From Actinophytocola sp036378875 (GTDB lineage Bacteria; Actinomycetota; Actinomycetes; Mycobacteriales; Pseudonocardiaceae): 64,000 bases of DNA. The position numbers were made by a program, and so were the translations under genes. The stretch covers positions 20,110 to 84,109 of the forward strand of contig NZ_DASUVO010000120.1 of NCBI RefSeq assembly GCF_036378875.1. Reading direction: 5' to 3'. The notes under the pieces were generated by a model, which saw nothing but the letters and a program-made list of their open reading frames with translations, ran no database searches and was not told the origin of the DNA. Below, in pieces: positions 17,164-26,285 of this stretch. How positions within the stretch are numbered: the stretch's first letter is position 1; each line of letters begins with the position of its first letter.

Positions 17164-19226
17164 GCAATGGGCGACGTCCTGAAGGTGCCCTTCAGGGCAT
17201 CCGGGATCGGGGTCGGGCGCTGTGGGTCTTGCTCGCAACTGCTGTGGCGGGGCTGTTGTTCGCGCCCGTGTTCGGGTTCTGGTCGTTGGTGGCGCCGGTC
17301 GCCGCTGTGGCTGTGGCCTGCTACGTGGTTGTCGAGCTGTGCGTGCGGTTTCCCGCCTTGCGGCCGTGGCGGCCGGTGCTTGCGCTCGTCGTCGGTCTGT
17401 TCGCGTTGACCGAGGTGTCGCTGAGCCACACCACGCGCGGCGGGCTGCCCACAATGGACAGTCTCCGCGCGCTTCTCGCCGGCGTCACCGACTCCTGGCA
17501 GCTCGCCCTGCAGTCGACCTGGCCGGTGCGGCCGGACGCGGAGCTGTTGCTGTTCGTGCCGATGTTGGTGTTGTTCGCCGCCATGGTGGGGATCGAGTTG
17601 CTGCGGTGGCCGGCCGTGGCCGTGTTGCCGAGCCTCGTGCTTCTCCTGCTGAGCCAGGCTTTCGTCGCCGTGTCGGGCACCGTCGCGACGCTGGTGGCGC
17701 TGGGTTACGCGGCCGTCGTCGCCGGGTTGTTCTACACCCGGGCACGGACGGCGGTCGTGTTGACGGTCGTGCTGAGCGTGGTGGCCGGGCTCGCGACCCT
17801 GACCGTCCACACCGGACCAGCCTATTCGGTGCAGCGGAGCCAGTCCGCGCAGGTGGCGTTGCCGAGGACGGTCAACCCGCTGAGCGAGGTCGCCGCGCGG
17901 ATGGCGGATCCGGACACGCCGGTGTTCAGCTACACGAGCGACGCGCCGGTGGATCGCTGGCGGCTCGTGGTGCTCGACGACTTCGACGGCGTCACCTGGA
18001 CGGCGAGCGATCAGTACCGCAGGCTCGGCGCCGAGATCGGACCACGGACGGATGTGCCGGCGGCCTCCTACTCCGCGCGGCTCACGGTGCCAGGCGACAG
18101 CCAGTGGGTGCCGAGCCAGGCCATGCCGGAGTCGGTCACCGGCATCGCGCCCCTGATCGACCAGGACACCGGCACGTTGCTGCTGCCGGCACGGACCGGG
18201 CCGGTGGAGTACGAACTGCGGTGGTGGGAACAGAACGGTGACCTGGAAGGGATCGCCGACGCCGCGGTGGCCTCCGACATCGAACCCGGTGGCCTCGGCG
18301 CCGTGCCGTCCGGCATCGCCGAGCTGGCTCGCGAGGCGACCGGGGGTGCGCGGCCGACGGTCAAGACCGCGCTCGTGCTGGAGCAGTTCCTGAGCCGCGG
18401 GTACAAGTTCGCCACGGGAGACGAGCTGCCCACCGGGAGCAGTTGGCCGCAGCTGCGGTCGTTCCTGCTCGACACCAAGCGCGGCACGAGCGAGCAGTTC
18501 GCCGCGTCCTATGTGGTCCTCGCCAGGATCGTCGGCATCCCCGCCCGGCTGGCCGTCGGGTACCGCGCGCCCGCGGGTACTGACGGCCGCGTCGTGGTGC
18601 GCAACGAGGACGTGCTCGCCTGGCCCGAGATCGCGGTGGCGGGGGTCGGCTGGGTGCCGCTGGACCCGATCGGCGCCGCGAGTGGCGCGGACGCGGCGCC
18701 GTCCCCGTTGGCGGAGGTCATGGCGAAGGCCCGCGCACAGCTGCCGCCACCCGACCAGAAACTGCCCGACCCACCGCTGCCCGAGGCGGAGCCGGCGCCC
18801 GGCCCGGGGTTCGGGGTCGGCGTCGGGACGATGGCCGCGTGGCTCGGGTCCGGCCTGCTCGGGCTGTTCGTGTTTGTGGTGCTTGCCATCCCGGTGGCGA
18901 AACTGGTCCGGACGGTGCGCCGCAGGCGTTTCACCGGCGTTCGCGGCGTGGTCGGCGCCTGGTCGGAGGCCCGGGACCTGCTGCGTGCGCACGGCACGCG
19001 GGTCACGCCCGGCATGACCCCGCGTGACCTCGCCGCGGTCACCGGAGGCTCCATTGTGGACAGTCTACACCGCCTGGCGGTCAACCTGGACATCGCCCTG
19101 TGGTCGGGCAAGGGGGCGAACGAGAGCACGGTCGCCGAGTCGTGGTCGGCCGTACGGGAGATCCGCGGCACGCTGGCGAGACGGTCCCTCGCCGCACGCA
19201 TCAGGGCGGTGTTCGTGATCCGATGA
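17160..19226 (+). CDS. TgpA-like membrane protein with a catalytically dead transglutaminase domain
   Basis: 688 residues. About six membrane spans occupy residues 20-215, an extracytoplasmic transglutaminase-fold domain lies near 380-505, a further span at 556-582, and a cytoplasmic DUF4129-like tail follows. The fold is clear from RGTSEQFAASYVVLARIVGIPARLAVGYR (split here as 441-460 and 461-469) and VLAWPEIAVAGVGWVPLDP. However, the catalytic Cys position is Ser444 and the His position is Leu486; only the Asp (502) remains. Family members normally read CEQFA and HAWPE. It is therefore probably a binding or structural protein. ATG 17160 overlaps the DUF58 stop, and its own stop overlaps the pseudokinase ATG. 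Confidence 0.9.
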   Translation: MSNGRRPEGALQGIRDRGRALWVLLATAVAGLLFAPVFGFWSLVAPVAAVAVACYVVVELCVRFPALRPWRPVLALVVGLFALTEVSLSHTTRGGLPTMDSLRALLAGVTDSWQLALQSTWPVRPDAELLLFVPMLVLFAAMVGIELLRWPAVAVLPSLVLLLLSQAFVAVSGTVATLVALGYAAVVAGLFYTRARTAVVLTVVLSVVAGLATLTVHTGPAYSVQRSQSAQVALPRTVNPLSEVAARMADPDTPVFSYTSDAPVDRWRLVVLDDFDGVTWTASDQYRRLGAEIGPRTDVPAASYSARLTVPGDSQWVPSQAMPESVTGIAPLIDQDTGTLLLPARTGPVEYELRWWEQNGDLEGIADAAVASDIEPGGLGAVPSGIAELAREATGGARPTVKTALVLEQFLSRGYKFATGDELPTGSSWPQLRSFLLDTKRGTSEQFAASYVVLARIVGIPARLAVGYRAPAGTDGRVVVRNEDVLAWPEIAVAGVGWVPLDPIGAASGADAAPSPLAEVMAKARAQLPPPDQKLPDPPLPEAEPAPGPGFGVGVGTMAAWLGSGLLGLFVFVVLAIPVAKLVRTVRRRRFTGVRGVVGAWSEARDLLRAHGTRVTPGMTPRDLAAVTGGSIVDSLHRLAVNLDIALWSGKGANESTVAESWSAVREIRGTLARRSLAARIRAVFVIR

Positions 19227-20326
19227 ACGTTCTGGTTGGTCGGGGCCCGGTCGCCGAGGTGTACGCCGTCGAGAAGGCGGCGTTGAAGCTGTTTCCGGGC
19301 AAGTTCGACCGGCGCACGCTCGCGACGATCGAGCGGGAACGGACCAGGCTGGCGTCGGCGCCGGTGTTGCGGTTCGACGGCGTCGAGGTGGTCAAGGGCA
19401 GGCACGCGCTGCGGATGGAGCTGTGCGCCGACTCACTGGCCGCTCGTGTGGCGCGGGACGGACCGCTGGCCTCGGAGGAAGTGGCCGCGCTGTGCGAGGT
19501 CCTGTCCCGCGCGTTGGCCGCGGCGCACGGGCGCGGCGTCCTGCACGGCGGGGTGAGCCCGGCGAACGTCCTGTACCGCACGACCGGTGAACCCGTGCTG
19601 GCGGACTTCGGTGTGGCGCAACGGCAGGCGTTCCGGCGGGACCCGCTGGACGGCGTCGAATGGGTGTCGCCGGAGACGTTGCGCACCGGCGAGGTGACCG
19701 CGAAGACCGACCTGTACGGCCTCGGCGCGGTCCTGCACTTCGCGCTGACGGGCGAGTCGCCGCACCCGAGCCGGATCGGGGAGACGACCGGCGAGCGGAT
19801 CCTTCGCGTGCTCGGCGAACCGGTGCCCGCGATCAGCCGGCCGGATGTCCCGATCGGACTGTCCACGACGATCGGTCGCCTGCTGGCGCCGGATCCGGCG
19901 AAGCGGACCGCGCCGTGGACGGAGGACGTGCCCGAGACACGGCCGCCGTCCGGGCCACGGGTGTGGTGGTGGGCCGCGGTCGTGGTGCTGGCGGTGGTGT
20001 CGGCGGTGGTCTTCTGGCCGCGACAAGGGACATCGCCGCCTCCCGCGCCCGTTTCGTCAGCACCGGTGATCGAACTCGACGAGCCCGTCGATCTCACCGA
20101 TCAGGTGTCGCTGCGCTGGACCACGACCGACGACTCGCTGTACTTCGCCGTGATCTTCTGGGTCGAGGGCGCGGAGCGGAAGTCGGAGCTGGCGGAGTTC
20201 AATCGCGCGATGACCGTACCCGTCGAGCCGGACCGCGCGTACTGCTTCTTCGTCCGCGGCACCAACGGGGACAAGTCCTACGAAAGCCAGTCCAGGGCCG
20301 TACGGGGAGCGGTCTGCAATCGCTGA
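19223..20326 (+). CDS. Transmembrane pseudokinase
   Basis: 367 residues with a protein-kinase fold. Lys22 in ALKLF and the DFG motif (128-130) are kept, and ETLRTGEVTAKTDLYGLG is the F-helix region. The catalytic loop, however, reads HGGVSPANVLY (108-118) instead of HRDVKPANVLY: Arg, the catalytic Asp and Lys are all lost. One membrane span (248-265, WWWAAVVVLAVVSAVVFW) is followed by an exported fibronectin-III-like domain of about 85 residues (DQVSLRWTTTDDSLYFAV). ATG 19223 overlaps the previous stop (ATGA). It probably acts as a phosphoprotein or allosteric partner of the active kinase seven genes upstream. Confidence 0.88.
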   Translation: MNVLVGRGPVAEVYAVEKAALKLFPGKFDRRTLATIERERTRLASAPVLRFDGVEVVKGRHALRMELCADSLAARVARDGPLASEEVAALCEVLSRALAAAHGRGVLHGGVSPANVLYRTTGEPVLADFGVAQRQAFRRDPLDGVEWVSPETLRTGEVTAKTDLYGLGAVLHFALTGESPHPSRIGETTGERILRVLGEPVPAISRPDVPIGLSTTIGRLLAPDPAKRTAPWTEDVPETRPPSGPRVWWWAAVVVLAVVSAVVFWPRQGTSPPPAPVSSAPVIELDEPVDLTDQVSLRWTTTDDSLYFAVIFWVEGAERKSELAEFNRAMTVPVEPDRAYCFFVRGTNGDKSYESQSRAVRGAVCNR

Positions 20327-20336
20327 GGAGGCCGGC

Positions 20337-21125
20337 ATGGAGCCGGAACTGCTGCACAAAGGTGGAATCCTGTTACCAAGAGGGCACAGCAGCCTGGCGA
20401 ACGGCGTCGTGCGTGCCGCGCCGGGCGCGGTGCATGCCCTCGCGCTCGGCGGTGGTTACACGGTCGGTCCCAGCGAGGGCCGCATGGTCTACTTCGGACG
20501 CAACCGTCCGCTGGTGCACGTCTGCATCGGCGAGGACGACCAGCAGGTCAGCCGCGTGCACGGCGAGCTCACCCACCACCGCGGCCGCTGGTGGCTGCGC
20601 AACACGGGCCGCAGGCCGATTCGGCTGCCCCGCTCGCAGTGGCTGTTCGCCGACGAAGGCGCCATCCCGCTGGCCGATGGCTTCACCCCGTTGCACGTGC
20701 CCGGTTCCCGTGACCGCGAGCACCTGCTCGAGATCTTCGTGACCGGCGCCGACGGCGACCAACCCCGCTCCCGCCACGCCGACGACACCGACCCGCCGAG
20801 GCCGCACGCGCTCACCGCGGACGAGCAGCTGATGCTCGTCGTACTGGGCCAGCGCTACCTCCTGCGCGAGCCCAACCCCAAACCGTTGACATGGAAGGAA
20901 GCCGCCCGCCAACTGGCCGAGCTCCAACCGGCGGCGGGCTGGACCCCCAAGAAGCTCGAGCACCGGGTCGGCGTCGTGCGCGATCGCCTGTCCCGCCGCG
21001 GCGTGCCCCAACTGACCCGCGAGGAGGTGGGCGAACCCGTGGGGAACGCCCTCAACGACAACCTTCTCCGCGAGCTGGTGCGCTCGACCGCGTTGACTCC
21101 CAAGGACCTGGACCTGCTGGACTAG
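20337..21125 (+). CDS. FHA-like domain protein
   Basis: 262 residues. The N-terminal half reads like a forkhead-associated phosphothreonine-binding domain: VYFGRNRP, DDQQVSRVHGELTHHRGRWWLRNTG (the SRxH core and the later N-containing strand), giving the G-R, S-R-H and N positions expected. The C-terminal half (DEQLMLVVLGQRYL, WKEAARQLAELQPAAGWT) is helical and resembles a winged-helix domain found behind FHA domains in actinomycetes. ATG 20337 follows GAGGAGG and lies 10 bp behind the pseudokinase stop. It is probably the reader of threonine phosphorylation made by the kinase at 11169-12833, and the last gene of the operon. Confidence 0.85.
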   Translation: MEPELLHKGGILLPRGHSSLANGVVRAAPGAVHALALGGGYTVGPSEGRMVYFGRNRPLVHVCIGEDDQQVSRVHGELTHHRGRWWLRNTGRRPIRLPRSQWLFADEGAIPLADGFTPLHVPGSRDREHLLEIFVTGADGDQPRSRHADDTDPPRPHALTADEQLMLVVLGQRYLLREPNPKPLTWKEAARQLAELQPAAGWTPKKLEHRVGVVRDRLSRRGVPQLTREEVGEPVGNALNDNLLRELVRSTALTPKDLDLLD

Positions 21126-21129
21126 GTGG

Positions 21130-23673
21130 TCAGCCGCCGAGCATCGCGGGCACCGAGACGGAGTAGACGCCGATCGGGAGGCACTCCGCGTCCTGGATAC
21201 TGGTGAGGCAGCGCTCCCAGCCGACCACCGTGCTGCCGTCGGCGCTGATCATCGGGTCGTTCAGGAACGCGATGTCCCGCGCCTGCGGCAGCATGACCTC
21301 CCGCTGGTTCACCAGGTCGAACACGTACCCTGGCGCGGAGCCGTACCACTGGCCGTCGCCACGCTGACGTTCGAACGTGAGCAGGGTGCCGTCGTGGTTG
21401 ACCCAGTACGGGTTCACCACCCAGGTGTACCCGTCCGTCCAGGCCTTGACGGTCGTCGGGACCGCGCCGGGAGTGGTGGCGACCTTCCTGATCACGAACC
21501 GGTCGGGGCAGGTCTCGCAGCTGTAGAAGACCCACTGCCCGTCGCCGCTGATGGCGTAGGTGCTCCGCTCGCCCTCCGGCAGGGTTCGCAGCTCGCCGGT
21601 GTCGGCGTTCAGCAGCGTGAGCCGGCTGGTCTCGGTAGGGGTCCGCCGGTAGTCCAACACGAACGTGGTGCCGTCGGCGTCGGCCTTGGGATTGCTCAGT
21701 GCGCAACCGTGGATCGGTTCGGGGCAGTTCAGGAGTTCCTCGGTCACGCCGGTCGTGAGGTCGTGCCGGTACACACCATCGGCGGCCCCGAACGTCAGCC
21801 GGCGTTCGTCGGCGGACAGAGCCAGGTTGGTCGTGCTGGTGGGCGCGGGAACCACGTGCACGGCGCCGGTCGTGAGATCTCGGACGTAGATGCCGAAGAC
21901 GTCGTCGGGGGAGTAGCCCTCATAGACGACCGTGTCGCCGTCCCGGCTGATGGCCCCTGTCAGCATGCGCACCAGTCTGCCGGCAGGATCCAGGCCGACC
22001 AGCTCCAGCTCACCCGTGCGCAGGTCCTTGCGCATCGCGTAGGAGCCCTGCGACTGGGCGGTGCGGAACGGCTCGGGCACCAGCACGCTGCTGCTGCGGA
22101 CCGAGAGAAGCACGTATCGGCCGTCGGCCGACAGCCCTCTCGGGAAGACGCCGTTGGTCGTGTCGGGTGTGCCGGCGGCGTCCTTGTCGATCCGGGTCAT
22201 GGCGGGGCCGGGGCCGGTCGGCCTCGACGTGGCCTGGCCGGTGCCCGCGAAGTTCGTGGCCGCCACCGACACCGTGTACCGCTCCCCGTTGACGGTGCCG
22301 TCGACCGTGACCTTGTTCTGGTGCCCGCCAACGGTGATCGTGCGCCCGCCGGGCCGCAGGGTGACCGTGTAGCCCGTGAGGGGAAGCCCGCCGTCGTCGC
22401 TGGGTGGCGTCCATGCGAGCTGGACACGGGCACCGCTGTTCCGAACCTGCGTCAGGGTCGGGGCGCTGGGCACGGTCGGCTCGGCCCTGGTCGGTGTGTA
22501 GAAGTAGCCCGCCGCGTCCACGATCCCGTCGACCTCGCCGCGGTGGTTGTACACCGAGACGCCGGCGCCCTCGACGATCGTCGCGTTGGACACGATCTTT
22601 CCGGCCGGCAGGTTGAGCGTGGAGGTCTGCGGTTGCGCGCCGCCCTGGGGCCACGTAATCAGGTGCGTGTCCTCGGTCGGGTAGGCGGCGGTGACGGTGA
22701 GCAGCGCGGCGGTGCGCCCGCCGGGTGGCACGGCCGCGCTCGCGAGCGCGGCCGACCTGGTCTCGCCTGCCTCGATCGGGTTGAGCGGGATCAGCCGGGT
22801 GTCCATCACGCGCGCGGGCGCCGGGGCCGCGATGTACCTGCCGCCGGCGCCGGGCGCGAACCAGCCGACCACGTCGGCGATGACATGGGTGTCGCCCGCG
22901 AGGTTGGCGATCCGGATGGCGCCGTCGGACCCGATCCCGGCCACCGCGAGGTTCGCCCGCGTGACACCGGCGGCCAGGTTCAGCGTGGAGGTGCTGGCGC
23001 CGCCGCTGGGCGTGACGCGGAGGAAAGTGTTGGCCGTGGGAGTCACCCCGGTCAGGTTGACCACGACCGAGGTCGCCGTCGTGGGCACACCCGCGACACC
23101 GCGCACCGGCAGCGTCAGCTGCTGCCCCGGCCCGAGCGCGCTGGGGTGCCCGCCGTTGGTCGCGCGGGTGTCGAGGATCCGGGTCGGCGACGCGGCCGAG
23201 GCGAACCCGTCCCCGCCACCGGTGCCGAGGTAGCCGACCAGGTCGACGACCATGTCGATGGATCCGTTGCGGTTGAGCACGCGGAAAGCGCGGTCGGGCC
23301 CGAGCGTCACGACCGCCGCGACGGCCGCGGTCTCACCGAGCGCCAGGTTCAGCGTCGAGGTGTTCGCGAACTGCGTGGGGAAGGCGCTCAGGAACGTGTC
23401 GCTGGTGCCTCCGGTCCCGGTCAGGTTGATCACGACGGCGGTCGCGTCGGCCGGCACGCCGGGCACCGCGACGGTCATGGTCTCGCCCGCCCCGAGTGGC
23501 TTGGGGTGCCCACCGGTGTCGGTGCGCGTGTCCACGATCCGGGTCGGTGTGGCGAGTGCCGTGTAGCGGGCGCCGGGTAACTCGGCGGCCGCGGCGGCTC
23601 CGGCGGCCGGCAGCCATCCGATGGCGACCGCGACCGTGGTCAGGACAACAGCAAGTCTTCGTGCGGAACTCAT
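21130..23673 (-). CDS. Secreted protein: three surface repeats, fibronectin-III domain and propeller
   Basis: 847 residues. A Sec signal peptide (ARRLAVVLTTVAVAIGWLP) is followed by three tandem repeats of about 120-130 residues, opening PTRIVDTRTD, PTRILDTRAT and PARVMDTRLI and each carrying TSTLNL(A/P) and a VDLVGY, ADVVGWF or VDAAGYF strand. A fibronectin type III domain comes next (SAPTLTQVRNSGARVQLAW), then a TolB/WD40-like propeller (LSADGRYVLLS, ISRDGDTVVYEG, ISADGSTVVGWE). The repeats are typical of actinomycete surface proteins. ATG 23673 is preferred over a start ten codons upstream. It converges with the FHA-like gene; function unknown, probably adhesive or carbohydrate-binding. 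Confidence 0.85.
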   Translation of the reverse strand: MSSARRLAVVLTTVAVAIGWLPAAGAAAAAELPGARYTALATPTRIVDTRTDTGGHPKPLGAGETMTVAVPGVPADATAVVINLTGTGGTSDTFLSAFPTQFANTSTLNLALGETAAVAAVVTLGPDRAFRVLNRNGSIDMVVDLVGYLGTGGGDGFASAASPTRILDTRATNGGHPSALGPGQQLTLPVRGVAGVPTTATSVVVNLTGVTPTANTFLRVTPSGGASTSTLNLAAGVTRANLAVAGIGSDGAIRIANLAGDTHVIADVVGWFAPGAGGRYIAAPAPARVMDTRLIPLNPIEAGETRSAALASAAVPPGGRTAALLTVTAAYPTEDTHLITWPQGGAQPQTSTLNLPAGKIVSNATIVEGAGVSVYNHRGEVDGIVDAAGYFYTPTRAEPTVPSAPTLTQVRNSGARVQLAWTPPSDDGGLPLTGYTVTLRPGGRTITVGGHQNKVTVDGTVNGERYTVSVAATNFAGTGQATSRPTGPGPAMTRIDKDAAGTPDTTNGVFPRGLSADGRYVLLSVRSSSVLVPEPFRTAQSQGSYAMRKDLRTGELELVGLDPAGRLVRMLTGAISRDGDTVVYEGYSPDDVFGIYVRDLTTGAVHVVPAPTSTTNLALSADERRLTFGAADGVYRHDLTTGVTEELLNCPEPIHGCALSNPKADADGTTFVLDYRRTPTETSRLTLLNADTGELRTLPEGERSTYAISGDGQWVFYSCETCPDRFVIRKVATTPGAVPTTVKAWTDGYTWVVNPYWVNHDGTLLTFERQRGDGQWYGSAPGYVFDLVNQREVMLPQARDIAFLNDPMISADGSTVVGWERCLTSIQDAECLPIGVYSVSVPAMLGG

Positions 23674-23802
23674 CGACGCCCCCAGGAGTACACAGTGGAG
23701 CAAAGCCTGTCACGGCACCCACAGCGTCGCCAAGTGAGATCTTTGCCTCTTGTCGCCCGAGGCCTTACGCTGACTGATACATCCGATGTCTCGGAGGTGT
23801 CG

Positions 23803-25437
23803 ATGGATCGGCGTGACTTCCTGCGTGCCGCGACTACGGTAGCGGCCACCGGATATCTGCTCGGCGCCGAAACCGCCGTTGCTGATCGGCGGACAGTACA
23901 TCGGATGTGGCGGGAGTATCTGGCCGCACCCGACACACATCCGTTGATCCCTAACGTCTCCTACGCCGGCTACCGGCGGGGCGAGCACCGGTTGCCGCGA
24001 CCGCCGGTGCGCGCGACCGTGACCCGGTTCGGTGCCGTCGGGGACGGGGTGACCGACTCGACGGCCGCGTTCCGGGCCGCGATCGACGCGGTCGGCGCCG
24101 CTGGTGGCGGGGCGGTGCTGGTCCCGCCAGGGCGTTACCGGCTGACCGGGGTGATCTGGATGCACCACAGTCGCGTCGTCCTGCGCGGCGCCGGTCGTGG
24201 CCGCACCACGTTGTTCTTCGACGAGTCCCTGACCTCCAGCTACCGCCCGCCGGGCCGGCGCGAGTGGTCGTTCTCCGGCGGCATGGTGTGGTTCATCCCG
24301 CGCGAACTTCGGGAATCGTTGGAAGCCAGGGACTTCAACGGCAACGAGGGCTGGATGGACAACAGGGACCTCTCCGAGGTCACCGCCGCCGTGCCGCGAG
24401 GCGCCCGGCGGATCCCCGTGGCCGACCCGTCCGCGTTCACCGCGGGCCAGCATGTGTTGCTGCTGGCCGAGAACACGCCGGACAGCAGCCTGCTGGCACA
24501 CCTCGCAGGCGACGTGCCGGGCGCCGCGGCCTATCCGTGGGCGACGGCCGGGCTCCGGCTGCGGCCGGACCTGTCCGACTGGGTGCTGGTCGAGAACTTC
24601 AGCCACTACCGCTTCCCCGTGCGGATCGCGCGGGTCGAACGGGGTGCCGTGGTGCTGGCGCAACCGCTCAAGATCGACCTGCGCCCGGCGTGGCGGCCGC
24701 GGTTCGTCACGCTCGGGCCGGTCGTCACGGAGTCCGGCATCGAGGACCTGACCATCGAGATGCGGCAGGCCCCGCAGGCGCTGCACAACGCGGATCCCGG
24801 CTTCAACGGGCCGAACTTCCAGGCGGCGCTGAACTGCTGGGCGCGCGACGTCGACCTCTGGCACGCCGACAACGGCTTCGGGCTGACCACGTCGAAGGGG
24901 ATCACGCTGACGAACGTGCGGGTGGGCGGCCGTGCCCGGCACCATTCCTTCGTGTGCCGAGTGCAGTCCCACGACATGCTCGTCGACAGGTTCGAGATCC
25001 TCCCGGCCACCACCCCGCTCGCGGCGGGCGCGGTGTACCACGGCATCAACACCGAGGGGTTCACGTCGGGCAACGTGTGGTCCAACGGCACGATGGACGG
25101 CACCTTCGACTCGCACCGCGCGCTGCCGTTCGAGAGCGTCCGGACCGCGATCACCGTGAACAATACGGGAAACACCGGCGGCGCGAACGACGCCGGACCG
25201 CGGTGGGGCGCCAGGTTCTGCCACTGGAACATCGACGTCACGAACGGCCGCTCGCACGCCATCCGCCTGGAGGAACACGCGCCACGCAGCGCCATGATCG
25301 GCGTGCGCGGCACCACCGCCCCGACCGACCACCCGAAGGACTTCGGCGGCGAACTGTCCAGTGTGGTCGACGCGCTGGACGAGCGGGTGACACCGGTCAA
25401 CCTGTACGAGGCCCAACTGAGGGCGCGCCTGCGGTGA
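23803..25437 (+). CDS. Tat-exported right-handed beta-helix protein (pectate-lyase-like)
   Basis: 544 residues. The N-terminus MDRRDFLRAATTVAATGYLL is a twin-arginine signal. The core opens VTRFGAVGDGVTDSTAAFRA, then AAGGGAVLVPPGRYRLTG, the hallmark of the pectate-lyase-3/GH28-GH55 beta-helix superfamily. Later strands (SGIEDLTIEM, GITLTNVRVGG, FCHWNIDVTNGRSHAI) continue the helix. It probably acts outside the cell on a polysaccharide, but the catalytic residues cannot be assigned. ATG 23803 follows GGAGG; an in-frame ATG 108 bp upstream lacks support. It diverges from the surface-repeat gene. Confidence 0.85.
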   Translation: MDRRDFLRAATTVAATGYLLGAETAVADRRTVHRMWREYLAAPDTHPLIPNVSYAGYRRGEHRLPRPPVRATVTRFGAVGDGVTDSTAAFRAAIDAVGAAGGGAVLVPPGRYRLTGVIWMHHSRVVLRGAGRGRTTLFFDESLTSSYRPPGRREWSFSGGMVWFIPRELRESLEARDFNGNEGWMDNRDLSEVTAAVPRGARRIPVADPSAFTAGQHVLLLAENTPDSSLLAHLAGDVPGAAAYPWATAGLRLRPDLSDWVLVENFSHYRFPVRIARVERGAVVLAQPLKIDLRPAWRPRFVTLGPVVTESGIEDLTIEMRQAPQALHNADPGFNGPNFQAALNCWARDVDLWHADNGFGLTTSKGITLTNVRVGGRARHHSFVCRVQSHDMLVDRFEILPATTPLAAGAVYHGINTEGFTSGNVWSNGTMDGTFDSHRALPFESVRTAITVNNTGNTGGANDAGPRWGARFCHWNIDVTNGRSHAIRLEEHAPRSAMIGVRGTTAPTDHPKDFGGELSSVVDALDERVTPVNLYEAQLRARLR

Positions 25438-25515
25438 CCCCTGGCCCGAACTCAGGGTAGATCCAGGGGGTTTACCGGATCACCGGCGTGCCGTGGCGGG
25501 GAATCCTCTTCGGAC

Positions 25516-26214
25516 ATGAGAACTCTTCGAGGGGCCGCACTGGCGGCGCTTGCCATGATCGGTCTGGCCACGACGGCGTCCGCCGACCCGGTGCCCACCT
25601 TCGACTTCGCCGACTGCCCCACGATTCCCGAGGCCGCCGACCCGGCGCAGTGGCGCTGCGAGGTGCTGATGTCGAACGGCACCGTCAAGTTCGGCGCCAT
25701 CGCGGAACAGCCCAGCGGTGCCATGCGCCTGACGTTCGCCGAAGGTCAGCTGGACGGTCAGTACGCCCAGGTCTTCGGCGCGCTGCGGGCCGAGCCGACC
25801 CGCGTGCCCGGCGGACTGGTCGGCGGCGAGGACCGGAACCCGTTGCTCCGTATGGACATCCAGATCGAGTACGCGGGCTACGCCGACTTCCTCTCCGTCG
25901 GCGACCAGATGGGCGAACAACATCTGAAGCTCAGGGTGATCTCCCCGCTGCTGCCGAACACCTGCACGATCGGCAGCGACGAGGATCCCATCAGGTTCAA
26001 ACCCGTCAGGACGAGCGGGCCCGACGTGATCTCCACCAACCCGAGGGTGCTCAGGTTCACCATCGAGGACAAGACGTTCGCGGTACCGAGGGCGCAGGGC
26101 TGCGGCGTGCTCAACCGGTTGGTGGACAAGCGGTTCGGTCTACCAGCCCCGGCCGGCACCAACGCGATCACGTTCACCACGCTGGTGGGACTGAAGAGTT
26201 ACCAACAGAGTTGA
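25516..26214 (+). CDS. Small secreted protein of unknown function
   Basis: 232 residues with a Sec signal peptide (MRTLRGAALAALAMIGLATT, cleavage near ASA-DP). The mature part is beta-rich and has four Cys, including CPTIPEAADPAQWRCEV early and TCTIG and GCGVLN later, likely two disulphides. I do not recognise the family. It lies 78 bp behind the beta-helix gene on the same strand and may share its promoter. Codon bias is normal. Confidence 0.75.
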   Translation: MRTLRGAALAALAMIGLATTASADPVPTFDFADCPTIPEAADPAQWRCEVLMSNGTVKFGAIAEQPSGAMRLTFAEGQLDGQYAQVFGALRAEPTRVPGGLVGGEDRNPLLRMDIQIEYAGYADFLSVGDQMGEQHLKLRVISPLLPNTCTIGSDEDPIRFKPVRTSGPDVISTNPRVLRFTIEDKTFAVPRAQGCGVLNRLVDKRFGLPAPAGTNAITFTTLVGLKSYQQS

Positions 26215-26285
26215 CAGTGCGCGGCGGCGTCTGGTGACCTGTTGACGCGGACCGAACGCGGTTCGGCTCTCTGGGGAGGCTGGCT

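Noticed and set aside
14836..17454. Very long open frame on the minus strand opposite MoxR and DUF58
   Set aside because: Arg/His/Pro-rich product without domains; the plus-strand genes there are clearly real and the minus frame is a by-product of GC-rich third positions.
16692..18992. Long minus-strand frame opposite the transglutaminase-like gene
   Set aside because: Low-complexity composition and no ribosome site; the plus strand has a recognised membrane protein with catalytic-fold motifs.
21394..23580. Long plus-strand frame across the surface-repeat gene
   Set aside because: Gly/Arg/Val-rich shadow; the minus strand shows a signal peptide and three internal repeats.
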